A DNA stretch of 29,327 nt from JAOABP01 sp964590395 (GTDB lineage Bacteria; Hydrothermota; Tepidihabitantia; Tepidihabitantales; Tepidihabitantaceae), in assembly GCA_964590395.1 (NCBI GenBank), contig CAZPVT010000023.1:1-29327 (forward strand), written 5' to 3'. Every line of letters begins with the position of its first letter. The first letter of the stretch is position 1. Under the pieces are notes generated by a model. That model saw only the letters and a program-made list of their open reading frames with translations. It ran no database searches and was not told the DNA's origin. Made by a program: the position numbers and the translations under genes. Of the stretch, positions 7,767 to 15,527 are shown in pieces.

Positions 7767-7772
7767 CTTACC

Positions 7773-8408
7773 ATGAAGAACCGAGGCTTTACACTGATTG
7801 AGTTACTCGTCGTCATCCTGATCATCGGTATCCTGCTCGCACTAATCATCCCGAACTTCGTCTTGTTCCAGGAGCGTGCCCGTCGTTCTTCGGTGAAGAA
7901 CAATATGCACGTCATCCAGACCGCACTCGAGGCTTATGCGGTCGACCACTACGGCAACTATCCGAACGAAGATGTCTCCTGGGAGCCGCTGGATGAGGCA
8001 GGTATCTGCTTGTGGTTCCCCGGTGGTGACCCGGTCGGTATTGGCGGTGACCCAAAGCCGGGCAACTTCCCAGTGAACCCCTATGATGGTCGTCGTTATA
8101 ACGACGAGGAGAAAGACGAACTGGACCTTGATTACGAATCATTCTATGGCGAACTGGACCCTGGGACGAATGCGCAGATCCGCGGTAGCGATGAGGAGTG
8201 TCCTTACCTGGAGTTTGGCGAAACGCCAGAGTATCCTGGTGGCATCGGTATCGCTACCTATCTGCCAGACATCGGATTTGAGGCACCCCAGGAGTACGGT
8301 ATCTACGGCTTTGGCCGTGATATTACCTTCCCGATGTATGACCTGGATCCGCTGTGCGATGACCCAACCGATGAGGCTTTCTTTATCTTCTTCGTGCTCC
8401 ACAACTAA
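7773..8408 (+). CDS. Type IV pilin / type II secretion pseudopilin (GspG-like)
   Basis: A 211-residue prepilin with a canonical class III leader MKNRG|FTLIELLVV. Cleavage by prepilin peptidase should leave an N-terminal Phe to be methylated, with Glu at +5, followed by the long hydrophobic alpha1 helix (to about residue 28). The SSVKNNMHVIQTALEAYAVDHYGNYPNE stretch places it with GspG-like major pseudopilins. The C-terminal two thirds is very acidic and Gly/Pro-rich, with a Cys at three places (GICLWF, EECPYL, PLCDD). No pilus assembly genes are nearby. It has a consensus promoter, AAAGGAGG ribosome binding site, a strong terminator and many CGT and GGT codons, all pointing to high expression. 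It could be a filament subunit rather than a secretion pseudopilin. Confidence 0.88.
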   Translation: MKNRGFTLIELLVVILIIGILLALIIPNFVLFQERARRSSVKNNMHVIQTALEAYAVDHYGNYPNEDVSWEPLDEAGICLWFPGGDPVGIGGDPKPGNFPVNPYDGRRYNDEEKDELDLDYESFYGELDPGTNAQIRGSDEECPYLEFGETPEYPGGIGIATYLPDIGFEAPQEYGIYGFGRDITFPMYDLDPLCDDPTDEAFFIFFVLHN

Positions 8409-8423
8409 TCCTCCCAAGGAACT

Positions 8424-8460
8424 GAAAGGGGTGGGTTTAACCCACCCCTTTCTTTTTCTT
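8424..8460 (+). terminator. Intrinsic terminator after the pseudopilin gene
   Basis: GAAAGGGGTGGG (8424-8435) pairs with CCCACCCCTTTC (8441-8452) across a 5-base loop, followed by TTTTTCTT. The T-tract runs directly into the -35 box of the ABC transporter operon. Confidence 0.9.
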
Positions 8461-8486
8461 GACCGTGGTAATTTCCTTTTTAAACT
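8459..8486 (+). promoter_or_regulatory. Probable leaderless promoter of the ABC-TPR operon
   Basis: TTGACC (8459-8464), 16 bp, then TAAACT (8481-8486, four of six consensus bases). The ATG at 8495 lies 8 bases past the -10 box and has no ribosome binding site. The geometry is the same as at the M24 peptidase gene. Confidence 0.5.
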
Positions 8487-8494
8487 GATAAAAG

Positions 8495-9448
8495 ATGTCA
8501 ACTGTAACCAACCCGGTAATTGAAACGGTGCGACTTTCTAAGTCCTACCGAACCGGCTTCCGAATGAAGCGGGTGCAGGCGTTAGTAGATCTCAACCTCC
8601 GAATTGACAAGGGGGAAATTTTTGGATTTTTGGGACCAAACGGAGCAGGCAAAACAACCACCATCAAAATTCTGATCGGTCTGGCAAAACCGACCCGGGG
8701 GGTTGCCACGGTTCTGGGTAGACCACCACGCGACCATCGGGTCAAACGCCGTGTGGGTTTCCTTCCTGAATCGCCCTATTTTTATGAATACCTGACCGCC
8801 TACGAATTTCTAACCCTTGCCGCGCAACTCTCCGGAATAGGTCACAAGGAGATAAATCAACGGGTAAAGCAAACCCTGAAACTCGTCCGGATGGAACACG
8901 CTGCCCACCAGCAGATGCGCGGCTTTTCCCGCGGTATGCTACAGCGGATTGGAGTTGCTCAGGCACTGATCCACGAACCGGAACTGGTCATCCTGGACGA
9001 ACCGATGGGCGGACTGGACCCAATCGGTAGAAGAGAGTTTCGCGACATCATCATCAGTCTGCGAGAGCAGGGCAAGACCGTATTTTTTTCAACCCATATC
9101 CTCGCGGATGTGGAGATGATCTGTGACCGGGTGGGAATAATTGTTGCCGGCAGAATGGTTGAGGTAGGTAGATTAAACGAAATCTTACACTCCGAGGTGG
9201 AATCAATTGAAATCACCATCCAGGGCCTGGGTGGTAAATTCCGTAAGGCGGTGGAAAGAATTGCCCAACGTTGCGTTGAATCTGGAGACATCATTATGCT
9301 GACGGTGGCAAAGGAAGAGGATGTGGATAAGGTGCTGATGCTGGTGCGGGAAACCGGAGCACGGATAAAGGCAATCATTCCCCGCACTTCAACCTTAGAA
9401 GATTTCTTTATGAGCCGGGTGAGAAAAGCCACTGCGGAGAGAAACTGA
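8495..9448 (+). CDS. ABC transporter ATP-binding protein (ABC-2 type exporter)
   Basis: A 317-residue nucleotide-binding subunit. It has Walker A GPNGAGKT (47-54), Q-loop region FLPESPYFYEYLT (Glu in place of the usual Gln, common in the ABC-2/CcmA-type subgroup), signature FSRGM (144-148, a variant of LSGGQ), Walker B LVILDEP (164-170) and H-loop His201. A C-terminal extension of about 90 residues (225-317) matches that seen in gliding/NosF-like ATPases that work with ABC-2 permeases. The stop overlaps the permease start by one base (TGATG), so the two are translationally coupled. The transported substrate is unknown. The ATG has no ribosome binding site and fits a leaderless message. Confidence 0.93.
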   Translation: MSTVTNPVIETVRLSKSYRTGFRMKRVQALVDLNLRIDKGEIFGFLGPNGAGKTTTIKILIGLAKPTRGVATVLGRPPRDHRVKRRVGFLPESPYFYEYLTAYEFLTLAAQLSGIGHKEINQRVKQTLKLVRMEHAAHQQMRGFSRGMLQRIGVAQALIHEPELVILDEPMGGLDPIGRREFRDIIISLREQGKTVFFSTHILADVEMICDRVGIIVAGRMVEVGRLNEILHSEVESIEITIQGLGGKFRKAVERIAQRCVESGDIIMLTVAKEEDVDKVLMLVRETGARIKAIIPRTSTLEDFFMSRVRKATAERN

Positions 9449-10215
9449 TGTTAAACCGAATTGCTGGTGTCGCGCTGAATACCTTCAAAGAATCACTGCG
9501 TGACCGGGTGCTGGGTGCATTGATTGTCATCTCCATTATTGTGATGATCAGCGCGAAGGTAATCCAGCCGGTTGCCTTAGGTGAAGCAGAAAAAATTATC
9601 AAAGACCTGGGCCTCTCCGCAATTACCCTGTTTGCAGTGTTAATTGCTATTTTGGTCGGCGGTAGAATTGTGTACCGGGAAGTGGAGAAAAAGACAATTT
9701 ACTTAATTCTTGCCCGTCCGGCCCGACGGCTGGAGTTCATTTTGGGGAAGTACTGTGGGCTGATGCTGGTGTTGCTGATCAGTATCAGCTTGATGACTAT
9801 CGGTTTTTATCTGGTTCTGCTTATTACCGGTGTTCCACTTGATCCACGTTTGTTACTGGCGGTGTTAATGACCGGGTTTGAACTGGCGTTATTGACCGCG
9901 GTGGCGATCCTTTTCTCTACCTTCGTTACCCCAATCACCGCCGCAGTCTTCACCTTTATGGTATACTTTATTGGCCATAGCACCTATCTGCTAAAACAAC
10001 TGGCGGCGATGAGTCCGGCACCGGTCGTTAAGTTTATCGGCTTGGTACTCTATTATCTATTGCCCAATCTGACCAACTTTAACATTAGGGGCGATGTTAT
10101 CCATAATGCCCCACTCAATACCACTGCTCTTGTACTCTCAGCTGTTTATTCTCTGGTATATACCTCGACCCTGCTGTTAATCTCCATCCTGATATTTAAC
10201 CGCCGGGATTTCTGA
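9448..10215 (+). CDS. ABC-2 type permease subunit
   Basis: A 255-residue integral membrane protein with about six hydrophobic helices. The first follows an amphipathic N-terminus, ALNTFKESLRDRV, that is typical of ABC-2/NosY-type permeases. Between helices 2 and 3 lies the cytoplasmic coupling segment with YREVEKKTIYLILARPARR, a family hallmark (about 76-94). It pairs with the upstream ATPase, sharing one base, and its own stop overlaps the next gene by one base (TGATGG). Substrate unknown; possibilities include lipid or exopolymer export or envelope maintenance. Confidence 0.9.
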   Translation: MLNRIAGVALNTFKESLRDRVLGALIVISIIVMISAKVIQPVALGEAEKIIKDLGLSAITLFAVLIAILVGGRIVYREVEKKTIYLILARPARRLEFILGKYCGLMLVLLISISLMTIGFYLVLLITGVPLDPRLLLAVLMTGFELALLTAVAILFSTFVTPITAAVFTFMVYFIGHSTYLLKQLAAMSPAPVVKFIGLVLYYLLPNLTNFNIRGDVIHNAPLNTTALVLSAVYSLVYTSTLLLISILIFNRRDF

Positions 10216-11108
10216 TGGAGTATGCTGAGGTAACCAGCAGAATTTCACGCACTTCGGTCTGGGCAATCACCATCCTTCCGGTAGTGCTGATCATCTGGGG
10301 TTTTATCGGTGTCTATTTGCTCCAGCTGGCAATTGACTCCTCAGTGCGCCGACCGGAACGAGTGATGCAGGAGCTGGCATACTTTCCATCCGGCGTAGCG
10401 CTTAAAGAACTCGCCATCGAATATCACGAACTGGTAGCCGATTTCATCTGGCTCACCGCCATCGATTACTATGGCCGGCACCAGGAGACCGACCGCCGCT
10501 ATGAATACCTTGGCCACATCTTCGGGATATTAACTACCCTTGACCCCCGCTTCATCGGCGCATACCACTTTGGTGCCATCACCCTTGCCTGGGATGCCCA
10601 TAAGCCAGATGAGGCTTTAAAATTGCTCTATCGCGGGATGAAAGCCAATCCCCTGAACTGGCGCCTGCCTTTCGACGCCGGTTTTATTAACTACCTGCTG
10701 ATCGGCGACTACGAATCTGCGGCACGCCTCTTCCGGATCGCCGCCAATCTCCCCAACGCCTGGTCAGTTGTCGAACGCTGGGTTCCGTATGCCACTGCTC
10801 GCAGTGGTGATTTTGCTACCGCGCGCCAGATGTGGAAGGAACTGTACTACAACACCGAAAATCGGAAATTAAAAGAACTGATTGTCCGCCAACTGAAATG
10901 GCTGAAACTGGAAGAAAGCCTTGCCGAAATCCAGTCCGCGGTGGATAAATTTATTGAGCAAGAAAAGAGAGCACCGGCCAGTATCCAGGAACTTCTGCAG
11001 AAAAGATATCTCAAACAAATTCCGGAAGAACCTTATGGTGGCAAATTTTTTCTCGACAGTAACCGGGTCCGCACCACCACCCCACCAAGCAGACGCGGCG
11101 AGGGTTAA
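10215..11108 (+). CDS. Membrane-anchored TPR-like protein in ABC-2 operon
   Basis: A 297-residue protein with one N-terminal membrane helix (about 17-38), then helical hairpins reminiscent of tetratricopeptide repeats (about 75-230; for example PDEALKLLYRGMKANPLNWR and SGDFATARQMWKELYYNTENR). A C-terminal domain ends in IPEEPYGGKFFLDSNRVRTT. That ending resembles the short Pro-x-Gly-Gly beta hairpin found at the end of some pilin-like and TPR lipid-associated proteins. The first part of the soluble region, LKELAIEYHELVADFIWL, is shared by a family I recognise only as TPR proteins. It is translationally coupled to the permease, so it probably serves the same transporter on the outer face of the membrane. 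No specific function can be given. Confidence 0.75.
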   Translation: MEYAEVTSRISRTSVWAITILPVVLIIWGFIGVYLLQLAIDSSVRRPERVMQELAYFPSGVALKELAIEYHELVADFIWLTAIDYYGRHQETDRRYEYLGHIFGILTTLDPRFIGAYHFGAITLAWDAHKPDEALKLLYRGMKANPLNWRLPFDAGFINYLLIGDYESAARLFRIAANLPNAWSVVERWVPYATARSGDFATARQMWKELYYNTENRKLKELIVRQLKWLKLEESLAEIQSAVDKFIEQEKRAPASIQELLQKRYLKQIPEEPYGGKFFLDSNRVRTTTPPSRRGEG

Positions 11109-11150
11109 AAATCCTCCAGCGGCAATTTTCATACATAGAAAGGAGTTCTG

Positions 11151-11441
11151 ATGGTATTTAAAATTTTTGCCCGGGAGGGCTGTAAAATCTGTACTAAAGC
11201 ACAGGAAGTCCTGAACCGGCTCGGCGTAAACTACGAGTTGCGATATGTTGACGGCGAAAAGGCAACTGCGGAAAACCTTGCTGATTTTGCCTATCACGAC
11301 TGGACTGACACACCACCGCTGGTCGTGGCTATCGAAGGCGAGCAAATACTGGCAAAATGGGACGGTAGTATAATCGGCGACGAACATAAATCCTGGCATA
11401 AGACCGTCGCGGACTGGCTGGGTCAGCGGTGCGGTAAATAA
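11151..11441 (+). CDS. Glutaredoxin/thioredoxin-like small protein
   Basis: 96 residues with a redox CxxC motif near the N-terminus (GCKIC, Cys11 and Cys14) and a cis-proline segment DTPPLVV (about 53-59), giving the thioredoxin fold of small glutaredoxin-like proteins (NrdH/Grx class). A strong ribosome binding site, AAAGGAG, precedes the ATG. It lies 42 bp after the TPR gene and may share that operon's transcript. Partner proteins are not evident. The Lys-Ile dipeptide between the cysteines is unusual compared with CPYC or CPxC, so reducing potential and partner are uncertain. Confidence 0.8.
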   Translation: MVFKIFAREGCKICTKAQEVLNRLGVNYELRYVDGEKATAENLADFAYHDWTDTPPLVVAIEGEQILAKWDGSIIGDEHKSWHKTVADWLGQRCGK

Positions 11442-11464
11442 TCTGCCCGCGCCCTTAAACGATC

Positions 11465-11857
11465 TTAACCGCGGAACGATTCCAATAAACCGGGAAGACT
11501 GAAAAGCCCAAGTGCTGCCAAAATCGCCAGCACGATCATCGAAATTGCCAGCATCCCCAGCGAGATGAGCATCATTATACCGTTGATAATGAAATACAGT
11601 TTCAGTTTTTTAGTAAATTCCATAAGCAGTGTTTCATCTCCTTTTTCCATATACTCCTGTGCCTTATTCCCCGCACTGTTGAGAATAACCCCCAGCCAGA
11701 TCGGTAGCCACGCCCAGATGATACCGAAAACTGTTACCGCCTGGAGAATGCCAAACACGATCTGAACAATGCCGAGTAGTTTCAACCAGCCCTTCATTCC
11801 CCTGATGTTCTCTTTGATCCTGACATCAGGTAAAACCTGGTTTACGTTTTCTGTCAA
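11465..11857 (-). CDS. Small membrane protein, DUF5362-like
   Basis: 130 residues with three to four hydrophobic segments (about 26-50, 50-60 short, 88-118), separated by a short charged loop AGNKAQEYMEKGDETLLMEFTKKLK. The pattern of a leading hydrophobic pair, the EYMEKGDETLL-type loop and two closing helices fits the DUF5362 family, whose function is unknown. The start is TTG (11855-11857), supported by AAAGGAGG four bases away. It has its own promoter, flanked by a perfect inverted repeat, suggesting regulated expression. It converges with the glutaredoxin-like gene, 23 bp apart. Confidence 0.7.
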   Translation of the reverse strand: MTENVNQVLPDVRIKENIRGMKGWLKLLGIVQIVFGILQAVTVFGIIWAWLPIWLGVILNSAGNKAQEYMEKGDETLLMEFTKKLKLYFIINGIMMLISLGMLAISMIVLAILAALGLFSLPGLLESFRG

Positions 11858-11871
11858 ATTTCCTCCTTTCG

Positions 11872-11925
11872 TTACTTAAGAATAGGCGACTGGACAAAAT
11901 TGTCAAACAAATGTTTCTTAAGTAA
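11872..11925. promoter_or_regulatory. Inverted repeat flanking the DUF5362 promoter (putative operator pair)
   Basis: TTACTTAAGAA (11872-11882) and its exact reverse complement TTCTTAAGTAA (11915-11925) bracket the promoter. The first overlaps the -10 box and the second lies just upstream of the -35 box. Each half contains a CTTAAG palindrome, and the centres are 43 bp apart, about four helical turns, so two bound dimers could loop the DNA. A similar TCTTAAGAAAA occurs at 268-278 before the subtilase gene. Confidence 0.45.
11879..11906 (-). promoter_or_regulatory. Promoter of the DUF5362-like gene
   Basis: On the minus strand, TTGACA (complement of 11901-11906), 16 bp, then TATTCT (complement of 11879-11884). 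Transcription should start near 11872, giving a short leader with the AAAGGAGG ribosome binding site before the TTG start at 11857. Confidence 0.65.
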
Positions 11926-12003
11926 ATATCAACCCACCCCCCTTTTTTGCTTTTTTAACTGACACCTGTGAGGTGCCGGGGCGAAGTGATGATTACATAA
12001 AAT

Positions 12004-12771
12004 CTATTCCGGGACCCGCGGTTGATTCTCCCCTTCGCCCGGCTCTTGATTCAGTTCCATCAACTCCTGCGCCCGATGCGCGGACTTTTCAGACTGGCGC
12101 CGGGTTGCCTCAAAGAAGACCACCCAGACCAGCACCGAAAAGACAATTAGACTGCCAATGAGCAAGGGACGATGGGGTAGGGCAATCACTATGAAATCGT
12201 AAATACCATGGGCAACGATCGCTAAAAAAAGCCCGAAAAGCGAAAGTAGATTTGCCTCGGTATCGCCCCGGGCAAATTTTGCCTCCCCAACAAAATACCC
12301 CATTAGCACGCCGTAAAAGGCATGGCTCGGAACCGCCATAAACGCCCGGAGAATACCAACACGCCAGCTGCCAAGCAGGCTCGGGTTGAAGATATAGAGG
12401 ATATTCTCCAGTGTAGCAAAGCCCAAGGCAACTGCGGTGGCATAGATGATACCGTCATAAGGCTCGTCAAATTCCGGCCGATGATAACAGTAAAACCTGA
12501 CAACGAGGAATTTCCAAGACTCCTCAATTAATCCCACAATAAAAAAGGCACCAAGAAAGATATTGAACAACCCAGCTGAAGGATTAAGCCAGTCGGTTAG
12601 CCGCTGGATAAACGAGGATGTCGCGGACGCGGGCAGGGTAACAAATGCGCCTAACACGAAGGCGAGAAACACTGGCCAGACCGGCTCCTTTTTATACCGG
12701 TCGCGCAGGTAGAAAAAAAGCATCAGGACAATTGGGGGGAGAATCGCAACAAGCAACAGAATTACTGCCAC
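12004..12771 (-). CDS. PrsW-type intramembrane metalloprotease
   Basis: 255 residues with about seven to eight membrane helices. It carries the motifs of the PrsW family (CAAX-protease related): the paired glutamates E83-E84 in LIEESWKF, then FATLEN (Glu122-Asn123), PSHAFYGVLMGY (His150) and AHGIYDF (His188), the set expected to bind the catalytic zinc. In Bacillus, PrsW cleaves an anti-sigma factor; no such partner is visible here, so the substrate is unknown. A hydrophilic C-terminal tail follows residue 225. The start is GTG with no ribosome binding site, fitting the leaderless promoter at 12781-12808. It is divergent from rpsO. Confidence 0.85.
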   Translation of the reverse strand: MAVILLLVAILPPIVLMLFFYLRDRYKKEPVWPVFLAFVLGAFVTLPASATSSFIQRLTDWLNPSAGLFNIFLGAFFIVGLIEESWKFLVVRFYCYHRPEFDEPYDGIIYATAVALGFATLENILYIFNPSLLGSWRVGILRAFMAVPSHAFYGVLMGYFVGEAKFARGDTEANLLSLFGLFLAIVAHGIYDFIVIALPHRPLLIGSLIVFSVLVWVVFFEATRRQSEKSAHRAQELMELNQEPGEGENQPRVPE

Positions 12772-12780
12772 CGTTTTTCT

Positions 12781-12808
12781 ATTTTCCCTATCCCAAAGGA
12801 TAAGTCAA
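12781..12808 (-). promoter_or_regulatory. Probable leaderless promoter of the PrsW gene
   Basis: On the minus strand, TTGACT (complement of 12803-12808), 16 bp, then GAAAAT (complement of 12781-12786, four of six consensus bases). The GTG start at 12771 follows after 9 bases with no ribosome binding site. Confidence 0.4.
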
Positions 12809-12847
12809 TTCGGGGTTTAGCCGTTCCGATCCGGGTTTACTTTATTA

Positions 12848-12875
12848 TTGACATCGGATTTGATTTGGTTATGTT
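12848..12875 (+). promoter_or_regulatory. Promoter of rpsO-pnp
   Basis: TTGACA (12848-12853), 16 bp, then TATGTT (12870-12875). Transcription should start near 12882, giving a leader of about 17 nt that includes AGAGGA (12889-12894) before the rpsO ATG. Unlike several neighbours this message is led, not leaderless. Confidence 0.5.
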
Positions 12876-12898
12876 AATTAGAAAAGAAAGAGGACGCT

Positions 12899-13168
12899 AT
12901 GGCTTTAACAAAGGAAAAGAAACAAAAACTGGTCAGTACCTATCAACGGCATGAACGGGATACCGGTTCCCCTGAGGTGCAGATCGCGATTCTGACCGAA
13001 AGGATCAATCAGTTAACCGAGCATCTAAAAGTGCATAAGAAGGATAAGCATTCCCGGCGCGGGCTGATTAAACTGGTGAACGAGCGACGTCGGCACCTGC
13101 AATACCTGGCAAAACACCATCAGGACCGCTATGAGAAAATAATAAATACGCTCAGTCTGCGGGGTTAG
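12899..13168 (+). CDS. rpsO: 30S ribosomal protein S15 (uS15)
   Basis: 89 residues, the standard size of uS15, which binds the central domain of 16S rRNA. The diagnostic segments are present: DTGSPEVQIAILTERINQLTEHLK (about 19-42) and the rRNA-binding HKKDKHSRRGLIKLVNERRRHLQYL. It is followed within 5 bp by pnp, the classic bacterial rpsO-pnp pair, but there is no room between them for the terminator and RNase III hairpin known in E. coli. The ribosome binding site AGAGGA precedes the ATG. Confidence 0.98.
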   Translation: MALTKEKKQKLVSTYQRHERDTGSPEVQIAILTERINQLTEHLKVHKKDKHSRRGLIKLVNERRRHLQYLAKHHQDRYEKIINTLSLRG

Positions 13169-13173
13169 TGGTT

Positions 13174-15384
13174 ATGCACCGCGTAGCAACCGAGGTCTGC
13201 GGCCGGACTTTGTCATTGGAATTCGGCCGGGTTGCCCGTCAGGCAGATGGTGGCGTGCTTGCCCGGTATGGCGATACCGTGGTGCTGGCGAGTGCGGTCT
13301 ATCAGAAGGAGCCAGTTGCCGGGTATCAGGATTTTTTCCCGTTGATCGTTGATTACCGGGAGCTGGCTTACGCTGCTGGTAAAATACCCGGGGGGTTTTT
13401 TAAGAGGGAGGGAAGGCCGAGAGATAAGGAGACGTTGACCTGCAGGTTGATCGACCGCCCTATCCGCCCGCTTTTTCCATCGGGTTTTCGTAACGAAACC
13501 CAGGTTATCGCTTATCTTCTTTCTACTGATATGGAGAATGAGAGCGAGTTTTTGAGTCTGATCGCCGCTTCCGCAGCACTGGTGGTTTCTGAAATTCCGT
13601 TTTTGGGTCCGATCGGTGCCTGCCGGGTAGGGAAGGTTGATGGACAGTTGGTATGTAATCCGCTGATGAGTGAGTTGGATAGGTCAGAGATGAGTATGCT
13701 GTTTGTGGGTGTTGAGCCTGATCTGGTAATGACCATCGCAGGCGAGGGAAGGGAGGTGTCGATAGCTGATATTGATCGGGGATGGGAGCTGGCTTTGCCA
13801 GTAATCCGGCAGACTATCGAACTTCAGAAGGAGCTGCGCGCCGCGGTCGGTAAGCCAAAACTACCGGGTGATACGGTTACGGTTTCTGAGGAGTTGCGTT
13901 GTGCGGTGAGGGAAGTTGCAGAGGAGCGGGTAAGGGCAATTAATGAAATGCAGGATAAGGTAAGTAGGTATCTTGCCCGTCAGGAGATGGTAATGACAGT
14001 AATGGAGAGTCTAACAGAGAGGTTTCCTGACTCTGAATCAGTGATTCAGGTAATACTGGAGGAGATAACCGCCCAGGATGTTCGGCAGAGGGTCTTGATA
14101 AGGGGAAAGCGGCTTGATGGACGGGGGATGACCGAGCTGCGGACGATTGAGTGTGCGGTTGGCGTGCTGCCCCGTGCGCATGGTTCAGCACTTTTTACCC
14201 GTGGTCAGACCCAATCATTGGCAACAACCACGTTGGGCACAAGGTCAGATGAGCAGGTTGTCGATGATGTTGAGCTGGTAATGGAGGAGAGGAAGTCTTT
14301 TATGCTGCATTATAATTTTCCTCCATTCTCGGTTGGCGAAGTACGGGTTTTGCGTGGACCAGGACGCCGGGAGATTGGTCATGGTGATCTGGCGGAGCGG
14401 GCACTTGAGGCGGTGATACCGAGGGAGGAGGAGTTTCCTTATACCATCAGAGTGGTGTCGGATATCCTGGAGTCGAATGGTAGTTCATCAATGGCATCGG
14501 TGTGCGCTGGTTCGCTGTCAATGATGGATGCGGGTGTGCCGGTTAAGACCGCAGTGGCCGGGATCGCGATGGGTTTGGTTAAGGAGGGGGAAAACTACCG
14601 GATCCTTACGGATCTTATTGGTGAGGAGGATCATTATGGTGATATGGATTTTAAGGTGGCAGGAACTAAGGACGGTATTACCGCAATTCAAGTTGATCTG
14701 AAGCTGCCCGGTGTTCCTTATCAGATTCTCCAGGAGGCAATGGAGGAGGCAGGCAGGGCACGGATGAGGGTGCTTGAGGTTATGAACTCCTGTCTTGACC
14801 GTCCGCGGCCGGAAATCTCCCGTTATGCACCGCGGATCGTCTCAATTGTAATTGATAAGGATAAGATCGGAACGGTGATCGGTCCGGGTGGTAAGACCAT
14901 CCGTAAGATCATCGATCAGACCGGCACAAGCATCGATATTGAGGATGACGGGACCGTAACAATCGCCGCATCCAATCCTGACAGTCTGCAGAGGGCAAAG
15001 GAGTGGATTGAGTCTCTGGTCGCTGAAGTTGAGGTCGGTAAGGTTTATCAGGGAACGGTGACCCGGATTATGAATTTTGGGGCATTTGTTGAAATACTGC
15101 CGGGTAAGGAGGGGATGATCCATATCTCGCAGTTGGGTCCAGAACGTTACAGGCAGGTTACTGACGCAGTGAAGGTGGGCGACAGGGTCTGGGTCAAGGT
15201 GGTGGAGATTGATGAGCAGGGCAGGATTAATCTGTCGCGACGGAAGGCGATGGAGGAAAGAGGCGAAATTCCAGCTTCTCAAGACAGCGGAGTTGTTACC
15301 CGCGAACCAAGAGGAATAAACATTCGGCGAAGCCCGCCAAGCGCTCAGCGAACCAAACCCCATCAGCGTCGTCCACACCGCTAA
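13174..15384 (+). CDS. pnp: Polyribonucleotide nucleotidyltransferase (PNPase)
   Basis: PNPase degrades RNA 3' to 5' by phosphorolysis. From ATG 13174 it is 736 residues: RNase PH domain 1 (about 10-145), the alpha-helical linker (to about 240), RNase PH domain 2 (about 315-540), KH (about 550-610, GPGGKTIRKI) and S1 (about 620-692, NFGAFVEILPGKEGMIHIS). The catalytic Asp486, Asp492 and Lys494 of EDHYGDMDFK keep even the E. coli numbering. An in-frame GTG at 13168 overlaps the rpsO stop, but ATG 13174 has better spacing to GGGG. A basic Ser/Pro-rich tail follows residue 697. The body of the gene is rich in GAG and G-ending codons, unlike most plus-strand neighbours; the tail is not. Confidence 0.97.
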   Translation: MHRVATEVCGRTLSLEFGRVARQADGGVLARYGDTVVLASAVYQKEPVAGYQDFFPLIVDYRELAYAAGKIPGGFFKREGRPRDKETLTCRLIDRPIRPLFPSGFRNETQVIAYLLSTDMENESEFLSLIAASAALVVSEIPFLGPIGACRVGKVDGQLVCNPLMSELDRSEMSMLFVGVEPDLVMTIAGEGREVSIADIDRGWELALPVIRQTIELQKELRAAVGKPKLPGDTVTVSEELRCAVREVAEERVRAINEMQDKVSRYLARQEMVMTVMESLTERFPDSESVIQVILEEITAQDVRQRVLIRGKRLDGRGMTELRTIECAVGVLPRAHGSALFTRGQTQSLATTTLGTRSDEQVVDDVELVMEERKSFMLHYNFPPFSVGEVRVLRGPGRREIGHGDLAERALEAVIPREEEFPYTIRVVSDILESNGSSSMASVCAGSLSMMDAGVPVKTAVAGIAMGLVKEGENYRILTDLIGEEDHYGDMDFKVAGTKDGITAIQVDLKLPGVPYQILQEAMEEAGRARMRVLEVMNSCLDRPRPEISRYAPRIVSIVIDKDKIGTVIGPGGKTIRKIIDQTGTSIDIEDDGTVTIAASNPDSLQRAKEWIESLVAEVEVGKVYQGTVTRIMNFGAFVEILPGKEGMIHISQLGPERYRQVTDAVKVGDRVWVKVVEIDEQGRINLSRRKAMEERGEIPASQDSGVVTREPRGINIRRSPPSAQRTKPHQRRPHR

Positions 15385-15399
15385 CCAGTGTCCAGCGTA

Positions 15400-15527
15400 A
15401 GAGAAAAACTGCTTTTAGAAAACCCTTCATTCTCTTGGCGGGTGGTCCGGCGTTTTACGCTGTGAGATTGCTTCGTCGCTATCGCTCCTCGCAATGACAA
15501 AAAAGGGGGCGGACTCGCAATGACAGA
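15400..15527 (-). repeat. Dispersed palindromic repeat, copy R2
   Basis: Read on the minus strand it gives GTCATTGCGAG (twice), the GAAGCAATC end of the left arm, then the linker with CAGCGTAAAACGCCGGAC. Its right arm is decayed (about 15400-15436). Bases 15437-15527 nearly match the complement of copy R4 (26717-26807). CAGCGTAA (15393-15400) and TTACGCTG (15454-15461) form an additional inverted repeat. It occupies the gap between pnp and the M16 peptidase gene and includes the latter's ATG at 15520. Confidence 0.8.

Noticed and set aside
11964..11976. Hairpin CACCTGTGAGGTG as terminator between the PrsW and DUF5362-like genes
   Set aside because: No T-tract follows on either strand at a suitable distance, and the stem is short (5 bp).
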